Made by a program: the position numbers and the translations under genes. DNA of 64,000 bases from Leptolyngbya sp. Heron Island J. GTDB taxonomy: Bacteria > Cyanobacteriota > Cyanobacteriia > Phormidesmidales > Phormidesmidaceae. Positions 7,814-16,026 of this stretch are shown here, piece after piece. Location of the stretch: positions 62,001 to 126,000 of the forward strand of contig NZ_AWNH01000070.1 of NCBI RefSeq assembly GCF_000482245.1. The letters are read 5' to 3'. The first letter of the stretch is position 1; each line of letters begins with the position of its first letter. Under the pieces are notes generated by a model. The model saw nothing but the letters and a program-made list of their open reading frames with translations, was not told the DNA's origin and did not search any database.

Positions 7814-10800
7814 ATGCCAATGACAAAAGATCAGCTTCTGAAGGTTATCGAGACAGCAGCTAGGACCAGAACAACAAAACTCGATCTCTCTGGATATGGT
7901 TTGAGTGAGTTGCCCGCTGAGATTGGACAACTCAGCAATTTATCAGCGCTCGATCTCAGTAAGAATCAACTGCATAGTTTACCGGTTGAACTTACACAAC
8001 TTACCAAATTATCTCAGCTCTATCTGAGTGAGAACCAATTGAGCTACCTGCCTGCCGAAATTGGACAACTTACAAATCTATCTCGGTTCGCCCTACGCGC
8101 AAATCAACTGAGTAGGCTACCTGCCGAAATTGGGCAACTTACGAATTTAGCTTGGTTAGATCTCAGCGCGAATCAACTAACCAGTCTACCTACTGAAATC
8201 GGTCAGCTAGTCGAATTATCTTGGCTTTACCTTAGAGCTAACCAACTGGGCTATTTCCCAGCTGCAATAAGTCAACTCACCAACTTACCCTGGCTTGATC
8301 TCAGTGCGAACCAGTTGGATAGCCTACCTCCAGAAATCGGAGAACTGACTAAATTATGGGAGCTGGATCTCAAAGCAAACAATTTGGATGGCCTACCTCC
8401 AGAAATCACCAAACTTAAGAATTTATCAATTCTCGATTTAAGAGCAAATCAATTCAAGAGTCTACCTGCAGAAATTGCTCAGCTCATTAGTCTATGGGAA
8501 CTTGACCTGAGTGCAAACCAACTGAGTAGTTTACCCACAGAAATTGCTCAGCTTATCAACCTATTAGTACTCAATTTGAGTGCAAACCAACTGAGTAGTT
8601 TACCTACAGAAATTGCTCAACTGGCCAAATTGTGTGAGCTTGATCTTAGAGCAAATCAATTGAATAGTCTGCCAGTCGAAATTGGACAACTTACTGATTT
8701 AGCTTGGCTGGATCTGAGTGTAAACCAACTAAGCAGCTTGGCTAAGGAAATCGCCCAACTCACTAATTTATCCGTACTTTACATCCGCGCAAACCAGCTG
8801 GATAGCGTACCTGCCGAAATTGGGCAACTTAAGAATTTATCTCAGCTCGATCTAAGTTCAAATCAATTGAGAAGTTTACCGGAAGAAATCGCCCAACTCA
8901 CGAACTTATCTCGGTTCTACCTCAGGAAGAATCCTCATTTATCCATTCCTCCTGAAATTGTCAGTAAAGTTGATGTGCCTGCCATAATCATCAACTATTA
9001 TCTACAAAATAGTGAAGAATCCTCTCGCCAGCTTAATGAAGCTAAGGTTCTTTTCGTAGGTGAAGCTAAGGTTGGTAAAACGTCTTTGGCAAAACGGCTT
9101 ATTGACGGGACCTTTGATGCCAGTGAGCGTATGACTGAAGGTATCAACATTCGTGATTGGATAGTGACAGCTAAAAATCAACAAGTCAAGCTTAACGTGT
9201 GGGACTTTGGTGGTCAGGAAATCATGCACGCTACCCATCAGTTTTTCCTTACCAAGCGTAGCCTTTATTTGCTTATTCTTAGTGCTCGTCAAGATGAAGA
9301 TGCCAATCGTATTGAATACTGGCTCAAAATTATTCGCAGCTTTAGTGATAACTCTCCCGTAATTATTGTTGGAAACCAGGTTGATCAAAAACCCCTCGAT
9401 ATTGATCGGCGTGGCCTTAAGAAAAAGTATCCCAATATAGTTAGATTTATTGAGACTTCCTGTAGCAACCTTAAACACAAGGGTATTGAAAAACTCAAGC
9501 GTGAAATTCAACAGCAAATTGCCAACCAGCCCCACGTCTTTGACAGCCTTCCTGCTTCTTGGTTTGCTGTGAAAGACCAGCTAGAGAAACTCGATGCCGA
9601 CTATATCGAATATCACCAATACCAACATATTTGCCAATCTCAAAACATCACCCAAGAACAAAATCAGAAAACTCTGGTTGGCTTTCTTCATGATCTGGGT
9701 ATCGCACTTAACTTTAGTGATGATCCTCGCCTTAAGCAAGACAATATTCTTAACCCAGAGTGGGTAACTAATGGTGTTTACTCTATTCTTAATGATAATG
9801 CTCTCATGACCGAGCATAAGGGAATTTTGGAGCGCTCTATGCTCCATCGTATCCTGGATAAAAAAAAATACCCTGCTGACAAACATCTGTTCATCCTTGA
9901 CATCATGCGCAAGTTTGAACTGTGCTTTCCTCTTGAAGGCTACGAGGACAAAAATTATCTCCTACCCGATCTTCTTAGCAAAGAAGAACCTGAAACCGGC
10001 GATTGGAATGATATTCTCCCCTTTCAGTATCATTATAATATTCTTCCTGGTAGTGTTATCTCACGATTCATTGTCCGTATGAATCAACTCATCTCTAAAC
10101 GCACCTACTGGCGAAATGGTGTAGTTCTTACTAAAGGCGTCAATAAAGCCCTCGTCAAAGCCGACAAGGAAGATCGAAAAATGTTTGTCTGGGTTAGTGG
10201 AAACCAAAGCACTCGACGTATCCTACTAGAAAGTATTCGCGATCAGTTTGACTACATTCACAGCAGCATACCTGGCCTAGAAGTAGACGAAAAAGTTCCC
10301 TTACCTAGCAATCCTAATGTTCTAGTGGACTACAAAAACCTACTCGACATGGAAGAAATGGGTGTGGAAGACTTCGTACCCTCTGGTCTTCGCCAAAAAG
10401 TTCGCGTTCGCGACTTACTTGAAGGAATAGAAAGTAGTCAAAATCGAGAAGAACGTCAAGAATCTCGCAAAGAACTAGAGCAGAGGTTTCCGCCTCCTGC
10501 ACCTATCCCAAATCTACAGACAACTCCTTTAGCACGCTCTCATACTCCTTGGGGGTCGGGTCTATTCTATTTGTTCGTATTATTTATTGTTACAGCTCTG
10601 TTTGCCATTGTCAGTCGTCTCGTACCTTGGTATATTTTGCCTATTGTTATCATTGGCGCTCTACTTTCTATTGGTGTTATTGGCGCATTCCAGCTTATGC
10701 AAGACGAGCGCTTCAGCGAAGAAAAATTCGTCACCTTAATCATTGAAGCCTACAAGCGCTTGCCATTATTGCGTGGGCAAGACACTAAACAGTTATCATC

Positions 10801-10828
10801 AGAAGAAAATACCAATAGTGATTCATAA
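7814..10828 (+). CDS. Roco protein: LRR, Roc GTPase, COR and C-terminal membrane helices
   Basis: About 1004 residues from ATG 7814. Residues ~20-390 are sixteen leucine-rich repeats of 23 residues (consensus LxxLDLSANQLxSLPxEIxQL). A Roc GTPase follows (~405-570), with P-loop GEAKVGKT, switch motif WDFGGQE, and GNQVD in place of the usual NKxD. A COR region comes next (~590-880), then a Pro-rich linker and two membrane helices (~915-937 and ~940-961), with a short cytoplasmic tail. Roco proteins are GTPases that dimerise through COR; LRRK2 is the known eukaryotic relative. Here the membrane helices suggest an anchored form. No kinase or other effector domain is attached. Codons are more A/T-rich than in tex, and the repeats are very uniform, consistent with recent repeat expansion or transfer. 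Confidence 0.93.
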   Translation: MPMTKDQLLKVIETAARTRTTKLDLSGYGLSELPAEIGQLSNLSALDLSKNQLHSLPVELTQLTKLSQLYLSENQLSYLPAEIGQLTNLSRFALRANQLSRLPAEIGQLTNLAWLDLSANQLTSLPTEIGQLVELSWLYLRANQLGYFPAAISQLTNLPWLDLSANQLDSLPPEIGELTKLWELDLKANNLDGLPPEITKLKNLSILDLRANQFKSLPAEIAQLISLWELDLSANQLSSLPTEIAQLINLLVLNLSANQLSSLPTEIAQLAKLCELDLRANQLNSLPVEIGQLTDLAWLDLSVNQLSSLAKEIAQLTNLSVLYIRANQLDSVPAEIGQLKNLSQLDLSSNQLRSLPEEIAQLTNLSRFYLRKNPHLSIPPEIVSKVDVPAIIINYYLQNSEESSRQLNEAKVLFVGEAKVGKTSLAKRLIDGTFDASERMTEGINIRDWIVTAKNQQVKLNVWDFGGQEIMHATHQFFLTKRSLYLLILSARQDEDANRIEYWLKIIRSFSDNSPVIIVGNQVDQKPLDIDRRGLKKKYPNIVRFIETSCSNLKHKGIEKLKREIQQQIANQPHVFDSLPASWFAVKDQLEKLDADYIEYHQYQHICQSQNITQEQNQKTLVGFLHDLGIALNFSDDPRLKQDNILNPEWVTNGVYSILNDNALMTEHKGILERSMLHRILDKKKYPADKHLFILDIMRKFELCFPLEGYEDKNYLLPDLLSKEEPETGDWNDILPFQYHYNILPGSVISRFIVRMNQLISKRTYWRNGVVLTKGVNKALVKADKEDRKMFVWVSGNQSTRRILLESIRDQFDYIHSSIPGLEVDEKVPLPSNPNVLVDYKNLLDMEEMGVEDFVPSGLRQKVRVRDLLEGIESSQNREERQESRKELEQRFPPPAPIPNLQTTPLARSHTPWGSGLFYLFVLFIVTALFAIVSRLVPWYILPIVIIGALLSIGVIGAFQLMQDERFSEEKFVTLIIEAYKRLPLLRGQDTKQLSSEENTNSDS

Positions 10829-10969
10829 CATGAATACTGGCCAACCCACAGTAATCCAAAATCTCAGCCTCAAGGTTCAAAACTGTCTAGGTGTGTTCAG
10901 CAATTAGATACCACTCAAATCATAGAAATACTGTAAAAAAAAATCCCGTCTCTACGATGCCCTGAAAGC

Positions 10970-11013
10970 TTAGGTGGGTCAAGGCAGAAACTGGACACAT
11001 CTGACCCACCTAA
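10970..11013. repeat. 12-bp perfect inverted repeat downstream of the Roco gene
   Basis: TTAGGTGGGTCA (10970-10981) and TGACCCACCTAA (11002-11013) are perfect complements separated by 20 nt. There is no T tract. It may be a terminator-like hairpin, or it may belong to the transposase remnant that follows. Confidence 0.55.
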
Positions 11014-11094
11014 CGACCTGTCTATGGATGGTCGTCGCGCTAATTCACATAGGCGAGGTGAACCTGACGAAGTGGGCCAAGTACATCCCCTGGG
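10990..11094 (+). pseudogene. Possible IS4-like transposase fragment
   Basis: The plus-strand frame reads HLTTCLWMVVALIHIGEV and then NLTKWAKYIPWA. This resembles the N-terminal 'ALIxxGxVxLxxWxxYIP' segment of IS4-family transposases common in cyanobacteria. It has no start of its own and runs into the antisense 3' end of the DEP gene, so only ~35 residues look transposase-like. Recognition is from memory of the family pattern and is weak. Confidence 0.3.
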
Positions 11095-11562
11095 CTATTC
11101 ATCTACATAGAAGCGATAGAAAAAGTGGTTGTTTTCAAAATCTTGTTCATCGAGCACATGATGAATAATGTGGCGTTCTAACATACGTTGTCCCACGCGG
11201 ATAGCTTCGTGCGGCGTGAGGTTAGCGTTATTTATTAGCCAATCGACGGCTTCATTGCCAATAAAGCACTTTGGATATACCTTGAGCTTATAGCGACGGT
11301 CTTTAATCGATATTCCGGCACTGCTGCTTCTCATCTGGGTAACGAGCTGTTCTAACGCTTCTGGGGTAACGTAGGGAGCCAGCTTAAGCTTCTGATCTAC
11401 ATACGTTACATCGCCCGCTAAGATCCATTGGACCAGGCTTTCGTAGTCGTACTGAGGGTAGAGATTATTAAAGTCTGTAACTAATGCTTCGGCCTTACTG
11501 TAGAAAATCTTGAGATTCAGGCAGGCAACGGCAACAGTTTCAACTTTTGTTTTTGACACCAT
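11095..11562 (-). CDS. DEP-domain protein
   Basis: A protein of 155 residues from ATG 11562; an in-frame TTG at 11577 would add five. The C-terminal ~75 residues match a DEP domain: IKDRRYKLKVYPKCFIG, then NEAVDWL, then a helix with GQRMLERHIIHHV, ending in NHFFYRFY. DEP domains usually attach signalling proteins to membranes or partners. The N-terminal ~80 residues (LNNLYPQYDYESLVQWIL-like) are not recognised. It sits between the Roco gene and a short conserved protein, in a stretch rich in eukaryote-like domains. No enzymatic domain is present, so it is probably an adaptor or localisation module; that role is inference. Confidence 0.8.
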   Translation of the reverse strand: MVSKTKVETVAVACLNLKIFYSKAEALVTDFNNLYPQYDYESLVQWILAGDVTYVDQKLKLAPYVTPEALEQLVTQMRSSSAGISIKDRRYKLKVYPKCFIGNEAVDWLINNANLTPHEAIRVGQRMLERHIIHHVLDEQDFENNHFFYRFYVDE

Positions 11563-12127
11563 GTGAGGACTTCTCAATAAAAATAGGAGAATTTATAGGA
11601 CTGAAATTGTCTTTTGTTGTATTGAGGCAGCCTATACAGGTCTATCCCCATCTGAATAATCAAGATGCCAGAGGTAGCTGAATGGCATCTGACTGTAAAC
11701 TGAAAAATATCTGAAGGATGATTAATTCAGCTGAGAATAGCAACAGCGCAGCGCAGCGCAACGCGAGGTTTTAAATTACTTCCGTCGTTTTAAGTGATTG
11801 AGCTGTGAAATGATTTTTTGCGGTTAAACCTGTTCTTCCAAGACTCTGACGCTGGAGCTATGCAATCCATAACAGCCCGCTTGACGAAAGTCTGGCTACC
11901 GTTCTAAAGTGACTCAATGCTGCCAGTGCAGCTGTTCTACTAGAACCTAATACTTAGCACCATCGGCAGGTGCTAGCGACACCTAACCGATGGCTACCCG
12001 CGGATTACCTAGCAATCCTTGGGATGGGGTTATTATGCCTCAACCTCTGCGATTTGCCACACATTTTGCGGGGGCTGAGGACTTAGGTTCTGGCTTTCCT
12101 TGTCCTATCTCTGGAGAACCAGAACCC
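11563..12127. other. Intergenic region with GCGCA tandem repeat and hairpin
   Basis: About 560 bp, assuming the next gene starts at 12128. It holds a short pentamer run (GCGCA-like units, 11747-11766) and an imperfect hairpin at 11960-11993. In that hairpin CCATCGG pairs with CCGATGG and inner AGGTG pairs with CACCT. No other gene is supported. Confidence 0.5.
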
Positions 12128-12367
12128 ATGTTTCAAAATTCAAATCAGAGCGCGTCAGCGCTCACCAATCTGTCTGCCTCGCTACCAGAATCTTCCTACG
12201 AAACGGGACGGCATCTGCTGCTAGGGAGTTTGCACTTTGTCCAGACCACCATCAAGCTGTTGCATAAACTCAACTATACTGACCCCAACGACTGGAGCCG
12301 TCCGCTACCCACCGGACGCCCCAATGAAGTGATGGCAATTTTGACCAAGAAGGTAAAAATTATCTAG
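12128..12367 (+). CDS. Short conserved cyanobacterial protein, unknown function
   Basis: A 79-residue protein from ATG 12128. The frame is open back to an ATG at 11990, but the extra 46 residues are Pro/Gly-rich and low in structure, and that ATG lies within a hairpin arm. The C-terminal half (HLLLGSLHFVQTTIKLLHKL followed by NDWSRPLPTGRPNEVMAIL) looks like a compact conserved core that I associate with small cyanobacterial proteins without assigned function. It has no signal peptide, membrane helix or catalytic motif. It is convergent with the J-WD40 gene, and a strong HIP1-built hairpin separates the two. Confidence 0.6.
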   Translation: MFQNSNQSASALTNLSASLPESSYETGRHLLLGSLHFVQTTIKLLHKLNYTDPNDWSRPLPTGRPNEVMAILTKKVKII

Positions 12368-12373
12368 AGCTAG

Positions 12374-12407
12374 GGCTAGAGCGATCGCACATGCGATCGC
12401 TCTAGCC
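12374..12407. terminator. 15-bp perfect hairpin made of two HIP1 octamers
   Basis: GGCTAGAGCGATCGC (12374-12388) and its exact complement (12393-12407) flank a 4-nt loop. Each arm ends in a full GCGATCGC. It lies between convergent genes and so fits a bidirectional terminator, although no T tract follows. Confidence 0.65.
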
Positions 12408-12450
12408 ACCACCAAATCTGCGTGTCACCTTATCAGGCTATCTGACCTTA

Positions 12451-14064
12451 TTAGCTCAGCTGCCAAACCTTCACCGTATGATCAGCACTACCGCTGACAA
12501 TCAACTTCCCATCCAGACTATAAGCAACAGAATAAACACCAGCCTGATGCCCAACCAGGGTATCAATAATTTTCCCAGTGCTTACATGCCAGATCTTAAC
12601 AGTGTGATCATAACTGCCACTCACCAATATCTGACCATCAGCGCTAAAAGCCAAAGAACTCACCGTCTCAGCATGACCCCTGAGTTCAAATAGTTTTTTC
12701 TGATATTGACGATTCCACATAACAATCTCAGCCCCACTGCCGACTGCTAAGAGAGAACCCTGTCGACTAAGGGCCACAGCTCTAGTCGGGTTAGCCGAAA
12801 ACGAGCGAATTACCTTACCAGTCTTAGTATGACGCAGGCTGAGCAGATTTCCCTTACCGCCATAGACAAAAGATTTCCCATCCCAGCTCATAGCTAACGC
12901 TAGAATCGCTGCTGGATTGTCTTTGAGAGTATAACCCTCTTTGCCAGACTTTAATGACCAGAGCCGCACTGTCTTATCCTGGCTGGTGCTGACTAAAAAC
13001 TGATTGTTGGGGCTAAAGGCTAGCGCTGTAACCGTATCTGCATGTCCCAGGATCAAATTACCCAACGAGCGTACTAAGTCTCCCGTCCGTAGATCCCAAA
13101 GTTGAATGGTTCGATCTGTACCGCCGCTGGCGATTAATTTTCCATCCCCGCTGATGGCTATACAATAAATCTCCTTACTATGGTCACTCAGGGTTCTTAA
13201 TAAACTGCCGGTTTTGACGCTCCAAATCCGTAGGGTTTGGTCGTAGCTGCCAGTGACCAGCTTTTTCCCATCTCTGGTCAGGGCCACAGCAGAAACAACT
13301 GCAGTATGACGAGATAGGGTATGGAGACATTGCCACCTCGGAGAACGAGACCGTACCTGAGCCGACGATTGTCTCGGGGCTGAGGTTCGCTGTTCTAAAT
13401 CTCGCATGCGTCTGAAGTCTGCATCGGCCCGGTCGTCATAGCCTCGACGGAAATAGGCTTGACTACGATAGCGATAGGCATCTATATGATTAGGATTGAG
13501 CTGAATAACAGTTGTAAAATGCTCAATGGCTGCTCCATATTTTCGAGCTTTAAACTGTGCTAGTCCTTGTTGAAAGACCATTTCAGCCTCAGTCAGAGAA
13601 TTGTCAACAGAGGATGGGGTATGGCGTTTTAGCTCAGCTACTTTCTTAAAGTCGGCTTTGGCTTGTAGATCTAGGCCTAGCTGTTCTAGGGTAAAGGCGC
13701 GAGCTTGATAGGCTTGCAAATAATGGGGACGTTTGCGGATCGCCTGGGTAAAGCTTTCGATAGCCTGTTTATGTTTTCCGGTCTGTAGATAGGCGATCCC
13801 TATTTCATAATGCTCTTCAGCACTGGGGGGACGTACTGAGATTCTGGTGCCAAAGTTGGTTGGCTCGGAGAGCTGAATGAGCGTGTCATAGGCTTCCTTG
13901 ATGAGCTCAAACTTTTCTCGGGCTTGTTGGAGCTGCTCGGGTTGATTTGAAAATTTGTCTGGATGCCACTGCTGGGCTAATTTTCGATAGGCTCGTTTGA
14001 TATCTTCTTTGGTGCTGCCGGGCTCTAAACAAAGCACGCCATAATAATAGTTCAAGCTTGCCAT
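12451..14064 (-). CDS. J-domain / TPR / WD40 fusion protein
   Basis: A 537-residue protein with an ATG start. The N-terminal J domain (about 4-68) contains the HPD tripeptide in QQWHPDKF, which stimulates Hsp70 ATPase. Two TPR-like helical blocks follow (about 85-150 and 165-225: YEIGIAYLQTGKHKQAIESF and YGAAIEHFTTVIQLNPNHID). Residues ~245-537 form seven WD40 repeats, enough for one complete propeller. Repeats 1-3, 6 and 7 have clear GH-xW-D endings; repeats 4 and 5 are degenerate. The likely role is an Hsp70 co-chaperone that recruits specific clients through the TPR and propeller surfaces in the cytoplasm. The substrate is unknown. J domains fused directly to a WD40 propeller are uncommon. 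Confidence 0.92.
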   Translation of the reverse strand: MASLNYYYGVLCLEPGSTKEDIKRAYRKLAQQWHPDKFSNQPEQLQQAREKFELIKEAYDTLIQLSEPTNFGTRISVRPPSAEEHYEIGIAYLQTGKHKQAIESFTQAIRKRPHYLQAYQARAFTLEQLGLDLQAKADFKKVAELKRHTPSSVDNSLTEAEMVFQQGLAQFKARKYGAAIEHFTTVIQLNPNHIDAYRYRSQAYFRRGYDDRADADFRRMRDLEQRTSAPRQSSAQVRSRSPRWQCLHTLSRHTAVVSAVALTRDGKKLVTGSYDQTLRIWSVKTGSLLRTLSDHSKEIYCIAISGDGKLIASGGTDRTIQLWDLRTGDLVRSLGNLILGHADTVTALAFSPNNQFLVSTSQDKTVRLWSLKSGKEGYTLKDNPAAILALAMSWDGKSFVYGGKGNLLSLRHTKTGKVIRSFSANPTRAVALSRQGSLLAVGSGAEIVMWNRQYQKKLFELRGHAETVSSLAFSADGQILVSGSYDHTVKIWHVSTGKIIDTLVGHQAGVYSVAYSLDGKLIVSGSADHTVKVWQLS

Positions 14065-14671
14065 GAGCTTAGACGGTAAGACTGTATTTCAATAGCCAAT
14101 TAGTTTTGAAGGATTATCGAGTAAGCTCAGTAACTTAAATAAGGATGGTCCTCGGCATGAGTAATATCTAAAAAATATTTAGTTTTGGGGCTATGCTAGC
14201 AAATTTCACATTATCTGACCCGGTCACTATCACTACTTTGAAGAAGCCTTCATGCCTGCTGATAGAGCTTTATCAGGCTTGAGTAAACAAATACAAACTC
14301 CTGTTGCAAAATTGGTAAGTCTGTGATTTAAAGGATAAAAGCAGGGAAAAACCAGCTTGACAATGTAGTCAGTTAAATACGTTGCACTGAGATAGGAACA
14401 CCCTAGCGTCCTTATACAATGTTTTCTCAGGTTATGGTGCCTGACCATACAGCTATAGGTTCGCGCGGGTTTTCCACATTTCAAAAACTGTTGCGTGGAG
14501 TTTAGGAGATTGTTGCTAGCACTCAGGCCAAGTAACTATTGCTGCTTAATGGTTCTGAGCCCGTTTAGTGTTGTGTCAAGCTTTTAAGTCTTGTCCCCCT
14601 CCCCTCAAATTTCTATTGTTTATACACATCTAGAAGATAGTGCTTTGAAAGGTGCTTCATACCTTGAATTG

Positions 14672-14726
14672 GCCCTCATCCCCCAACCCCTTCTCCCTGG
14701 GGGAGAAGGGGTTGGGGGATGAGGGC
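14672..14726. repeat. Perfect 26-bp hairpin repeat
   Basis: Positions 14672-14697 and 14701-14726 are exact complements around a 3-nt loop (TGG). The arm is C/T-rich, of the CCCTCATCCCCCAACCCC type, a palindromic intergenic repeat common in cyanobacterial genomes. A partial copy follows around 14775-14800. Confidence 0.85.
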
Positions 14727-14736
14727 TCGGAAATTG

Positions 14737-14844
14737 GAGCTACTCTCCGACTTGTGTATACACGGTAGCCCGCCAGGGAGAAGGGTTTGGGATTAGGGCT
14801 TGAACTCAAGAGCTATTCTCCGACTTATGTATATACGGTAGCCC
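14737..14844. repeat. Pair of ~35-bp direct repeats
   Basis: 14737-14771 and 14810-14844 differ at only a few positions. Both contain TCTCCGACTT...ACGGTAGCCC, and the first holds the palindrome GTGTATACAC. The interval between them resembles one arm of the adjacent hairpin, suggesting duplication of a hairpin-plus-flank unit. Confidence 0.7.
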
Positions 14845-14938
14845 CAAATCTGGCAGGCTAGGGGACTGGATAACCGATGAATCCTTTACCAGCTGTCTTG
14901 CTATATGATTTTTTTGGTAAAGAAGGGTGGTAGTGCGG

Positions 14939-15757
14939 TTAAGAAGAAGTGGTTAGTGTTGTTTCTTCGCAGTGCCCTTCACCCACATGACCCAAGCTTG
15001 GTAAAATCTCCATTAGCTTCTGATGGTCTGCATCGGAGAGTCTTGTCTTTAAGGCTGCACTGTCGATATCTAGCTGACCATTTTCTGCCAGGACTGCCAG
15101 GGGGTCAAAGCCCAAGGCTCCCGTATTAATAGCATCTTCAGCCGGAGCCTCTGCATCACCAAATAAATGATCAAAATGGAATGTGGCTTCTACGTCAGCA
15201 CTCTCGCCACTGTTGACAAATCCTTTGCGTTCATCGCCAATAAAATCGCCGCAGGTAAAACTTAGCTCTTCTGAGAGTTTGAGAGAGAAATCGATGGTTT
15301 CTCCATCTTTGCTGGCTGAGCCAACCATCATGATTGGATAGCCCTGGGCGGCACCGCTGAGGGCCGCAACCATTTGCCAGGAGAGGGCGTTGTATCGACC
15401 GGCGGGGGCATCTAGCTTGCCAACTTCGATGGGCTCACTACCTACAGCCAGGTCAATGGTAGTCGGCTGATCAAGGCTAACTTCTGTCTTGGCGTTGAGG
15501 GTGTCACTTTGCTGTGGATCAAATGGTGGCTCGGTTTGATAGGCTTTGACACTATCCAGGGTTACATAGACATGGTCAAAACTGATCTGCCAGCCATCTT
15601 TGGTGGTAAATCCCTGACGGACAAAATCTTCACCGTTGGCTTCAATGCTTAAAGTGCCTGCTTCGGCAACCGGGACTGATTCTTGACTACAACCAATGAC
15701 GCCAACGACAGCCAGTAAACCGATAGCTGTAAAAATTTTAGACGTTTGATAACTCAT
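14939..15757 (-). CDS. Secreted lipoprotein, DUF4382-like pattern uncertain
   Basis: A 272-residue protein from ATG 15757; the open frame extends 27 codons further, but those residues do not fit a signal peptide. The N-terminus is a lipoprotein signal: charged start, hydrophobic stretch and lipobox VIGC, giving a lipid-modified Cys at about residue 22. The mature part begins with an acidic linker, then beta-rich segments such as DGWQISFDHVYVTLDSVKAY and APAGRYNALSWQMV, and ends with a His/Cys-containing tail (HVGEGHCEE). The 'paG.Y..l' pattern recalls carboxypeptidase-like or DUF4382-type domains, but I cannot assign the family. It would sit on the periplasmic side of a membrane. No neighbour indicates a pathway. 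Confidence 0.7.
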   Translation of the reverse strand: MSYQTSKIFTAIGLLAVVGVIGCSQESVPVAEAGTLSIEANGEDFVRQGFTTKDGWQISFDHVYVTLDSVKAYQTEPPFDPQQSDTLNAKTEVSLDQPTTIDLAVGSEPIEVGKLDAPAGRYNALSWQMVAALSGAAQGYPIMMVGSASKDGETIDFSLKLSEELSFTCGDFIGDERKGFVNSGESADVEATFHFDHLFGDAEAPAEDAINTGALGFDPLAVLAENGQLDIDSAALKTRLSDADHQKLMEILPSLGHVGEGHCEETTLTTSS

Positions 15758-16026
15758 AGGGCAATCTCTCGGGGGTGAGGAGAATAACGCCCAATTATGA
15801 GCACTGTCCAAGCTGACAACAATACCCCGGGGGGGCAATCCTCAGGGTATCTGGACTAGATTTAAGGATTTTGTTTAAATTGGATAGAGATATGCCAATG
15901 TTGAACAGTGAGATGATTGTTATTTTGGTAGATGCGGACAAGATCACAACGGGTGGTCAACAGAATGGCACCGGCAGTGGTAATGGTGTGTTGATTGATT
16001 CAGGTTGTTATGGAACGCTCGGAGCC

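Larger units (their letters stand above)
14065..14938. other. Repeat-rich intergenic region
   Basis: About 870 bp without a convincing gene. It contains a 26-bp perfect hairpin (14672-14726) and two ~35-bp near-identical direct repeats (14737-14771 and 14810-14844). A degenerate half-copy of the hairpin sequence lies between them (around 14775-14800). Short ORFs here have no recognisable protein features. Confidence 0.6.

Noticed and set aside
7850-8960. Regular ~69-bp repeats that could look like a tandem or CRISPR-like array
   Set aside because: They are the DNA of leucine-rich repeats of the Roco protein; there are no unique spacers or conserved direct repeats of CRISPR type.
14233-14484. 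83-codon minus-strand ORF in the repeat-rich gap
   Set aside because: Composition is Cys/His/Tyr-rich without helix or strand pattern; no ribosome site; it lies in repeat-bearing DNA.
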